DNA of 64,000 bases. It comes from Microbacterium rhizosphaerae (GTDB lineage: Bacteria; Actinomycetota; Actinomycetes; Actinomycetales; Microbacteriaceae). The notes under the pieces are model-generated. The model saw only the letters and a program-made list of their open reading frames with translations, ran no database searches and was not told the origin of the DNA. Of this stretch, positions 63,331-64,000 are shown piece after piece (positions within the stretch are counted from its first letter, which is position 1; every line of letters begins with the position of its first letter). The translations under genes were made by a program, and so were the position numbers. The stretch is from NCBI RefSeq assembly GCF_034120055.1, contig NZ_CP139368.1:2356001-2420000 (forward strand). Direction: 5' to 3'.

Positions 63331-64000
63331 GCGCGCGGCAGTCTCAGTCCGAGCGGTCGCCGGAGCGCGGCGTATGGCCGTCGGAACCGCCCGCTCAGCC
63401 GGAGGACGAGATCTACACGTGGACCGGGCGCGCGCGCCGCTGGCTTCTGAAGCGTCTCCCCCCGGACAAGCTGCTCCCCCAGGACCAGCCGAGCTACGTC
63501 GCGTCGTGGATCTACGTCTTCGGGATGGCGTCGCTGACGTCCCTGGCGGTCGTGATCATCTCCGGATTCGTACTCGCCCTCAATGGACCGGCCTGGTACC
63601 ACCTGTCGAGCCTCGGGAGATTCACCAACAGCACGCATCTGTGGAGCGTCGAGCTGTTCTTCCTCTTCATGGTCGTGCACCTCTGGGGCAAGTACTGGAT
63701 GGCGGCCTGGCGCGGCGGCCGGGTGCTCACCTGGATCACCGGTGTGATCGCGTTCGCGGTCTCGATCGCCGCGGCGTTCACCGGCTACCTCCTGCAGACG
63801 AACTTCGACTCCCAGTGGATCGCCTTCGAGGCCAAGGACGCCCTCAACGCCGTCGGCATCGGCGCGTGGTTCAATGTGGCCGACCTCGGGCAGATGTTCA
63901 CGTGGCACATCGTGCTGCTGCCGCTCGGCGTGGGCGCCGTCGTCGCGCTCCACGTGCTGCTCGTGCGCATGCACGGCGTCGTGCCCCCCATCGATGCGAA
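63327..64000 (+). CDS. Cytochrome b N-terminal-domain protein, partial (continues past right edge)
   Basis: About 224 residues visible, starting MSARQSQSERSPERGVWPSE. A soluble N-terminus of about 60 residues is followed by four membrane segments of a cytochrome b/b6 core. Heme His pairs: THLWSVELFFLFMVVHLWGK gives H-x13-H, and WHIVLLPLGVGAVVALHVLL gives H-x14-H. The conserved GYLLQ (GYxLPW-like) follows the third segment. It should accept electrons from menaquinol. No Rieske or cytochrome c gene is visible; the 3' end lies outside. Confidence 0.88.
   Translation, partial: MSARQSQSERSPERGVWPSEPPAQPEDEIYTWTGRARRWLLKRLPPDKLLPQDQPSYVASWIYVFGMASLTSLAVVIISGFVLALNGPAWYHLSSLGRFTNSTHLWSVELFFLFMVVHLWGKYWMAAWRGGRVLTWITGVIAFAVSIAAAFTGYLLQTNFDSQWIAFEAKDALNAVGIGAWFNVADLGQMFTWHIVLLPLGVGAVVALHVLLVRMHGVVPPIDA

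Overview
The window is a gene-dense stretch of a high-GC actinobacterial chromosome. Gene order and protein sequences fit the Microbacteriaceae, most likely Microbacterium or a close relative: a leuCD-murA-plsC-gpsA-ddl-thiL-recG-coaD-rpmF-rnc-mutM...smc-ftsY...ffh-rpsP-rimM-trmD backbone, GTG and TTG starts, ATGA/GTGA coupled junctions, a DUF3515 lipoprotein, and very frequent GGATGC/GCATCC words. This is inference, because no rRNA is present. I see no CRISPR array, prophage or insertion sequence.

Layout. 1-2834 (minus): glycogen debranching enzyme glgX (cut by the left edge) and pyruvate kinase. 3035-13632: an assimilatory nitrate module made of nirB, nirD, a siroheme-type uroporphyrinogen methyltransferase, a HemD-like protein fused to a DNA-binding winged helix, the narK transporter, and, facing them, one 1332-residue nitrate reductase fused to a CysJ-type diflavin reductase. 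Together these give uptake, nitrate to nitrite, nitrite to ammonium, and the siroheme step. 13731-27560: housekeeping genes trmD-rimM-khpA-rpsP, ffh, ftsY, smc, with a glutamate-cysteine-ligase-like protein, an SGNH lipoprotein, a TetR-VOC fusion and lipB-lipA between them. 27561-30523: an inserted accessory cassette (39-codon leader-like ORF, 86-residue protein, two tandem double-GNAT proteins) that separates mutM from smc. 30561-45628: mutM-rnc-rpmF-yceD-coaD-recG-serine hydrolase, rsmD, thiL, DUF3515, and ddl-gpsA-plsC-murA-leuD-leuC. A 14-residue leader peptide with three consecutive Leu codons lies ahead of leuC. 45790-46950: terC behind a probable manganese (yybP-ykoY) riboswitch.

47054-53649: an ECF sigma factor coupled to a DUF4349 membrane protein, tRNA-Glu(CTC), a metallo-beta-lactamase-fold hydrolase, an APH-fold kinase, an unknown membrane protein, a GT39 glycosyltransferase with a glycine-rich linker, and a CsbD protein. 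53823-58790: BrkB/YihY membrane protein and a probable sugar-acid catabolic cluster (IlvD/Edd dehydratase, zinc dehydrogenase, aldo/keto reductase).

58809-64000 looks like a DosR/DevR-type hypoxia or dormancy island: a DevR-like response regulator, a flavodoxin, two universal stress proteins, a PPOX-fold flavin protein, a zinc alcohol dehydrogenase, a 49-residue membrane protein, and a cytochrome b N-terminal-domain protein cut by the right edge. Both divergent promoter regions carry pairs of RGGAC-YTTC-GTCCC-like palindromes, one pointing at each gene. This is the most attractive candidate for an uncharacterised regulatory and respiratory system here, and no sensor kinase for it lies in the window.
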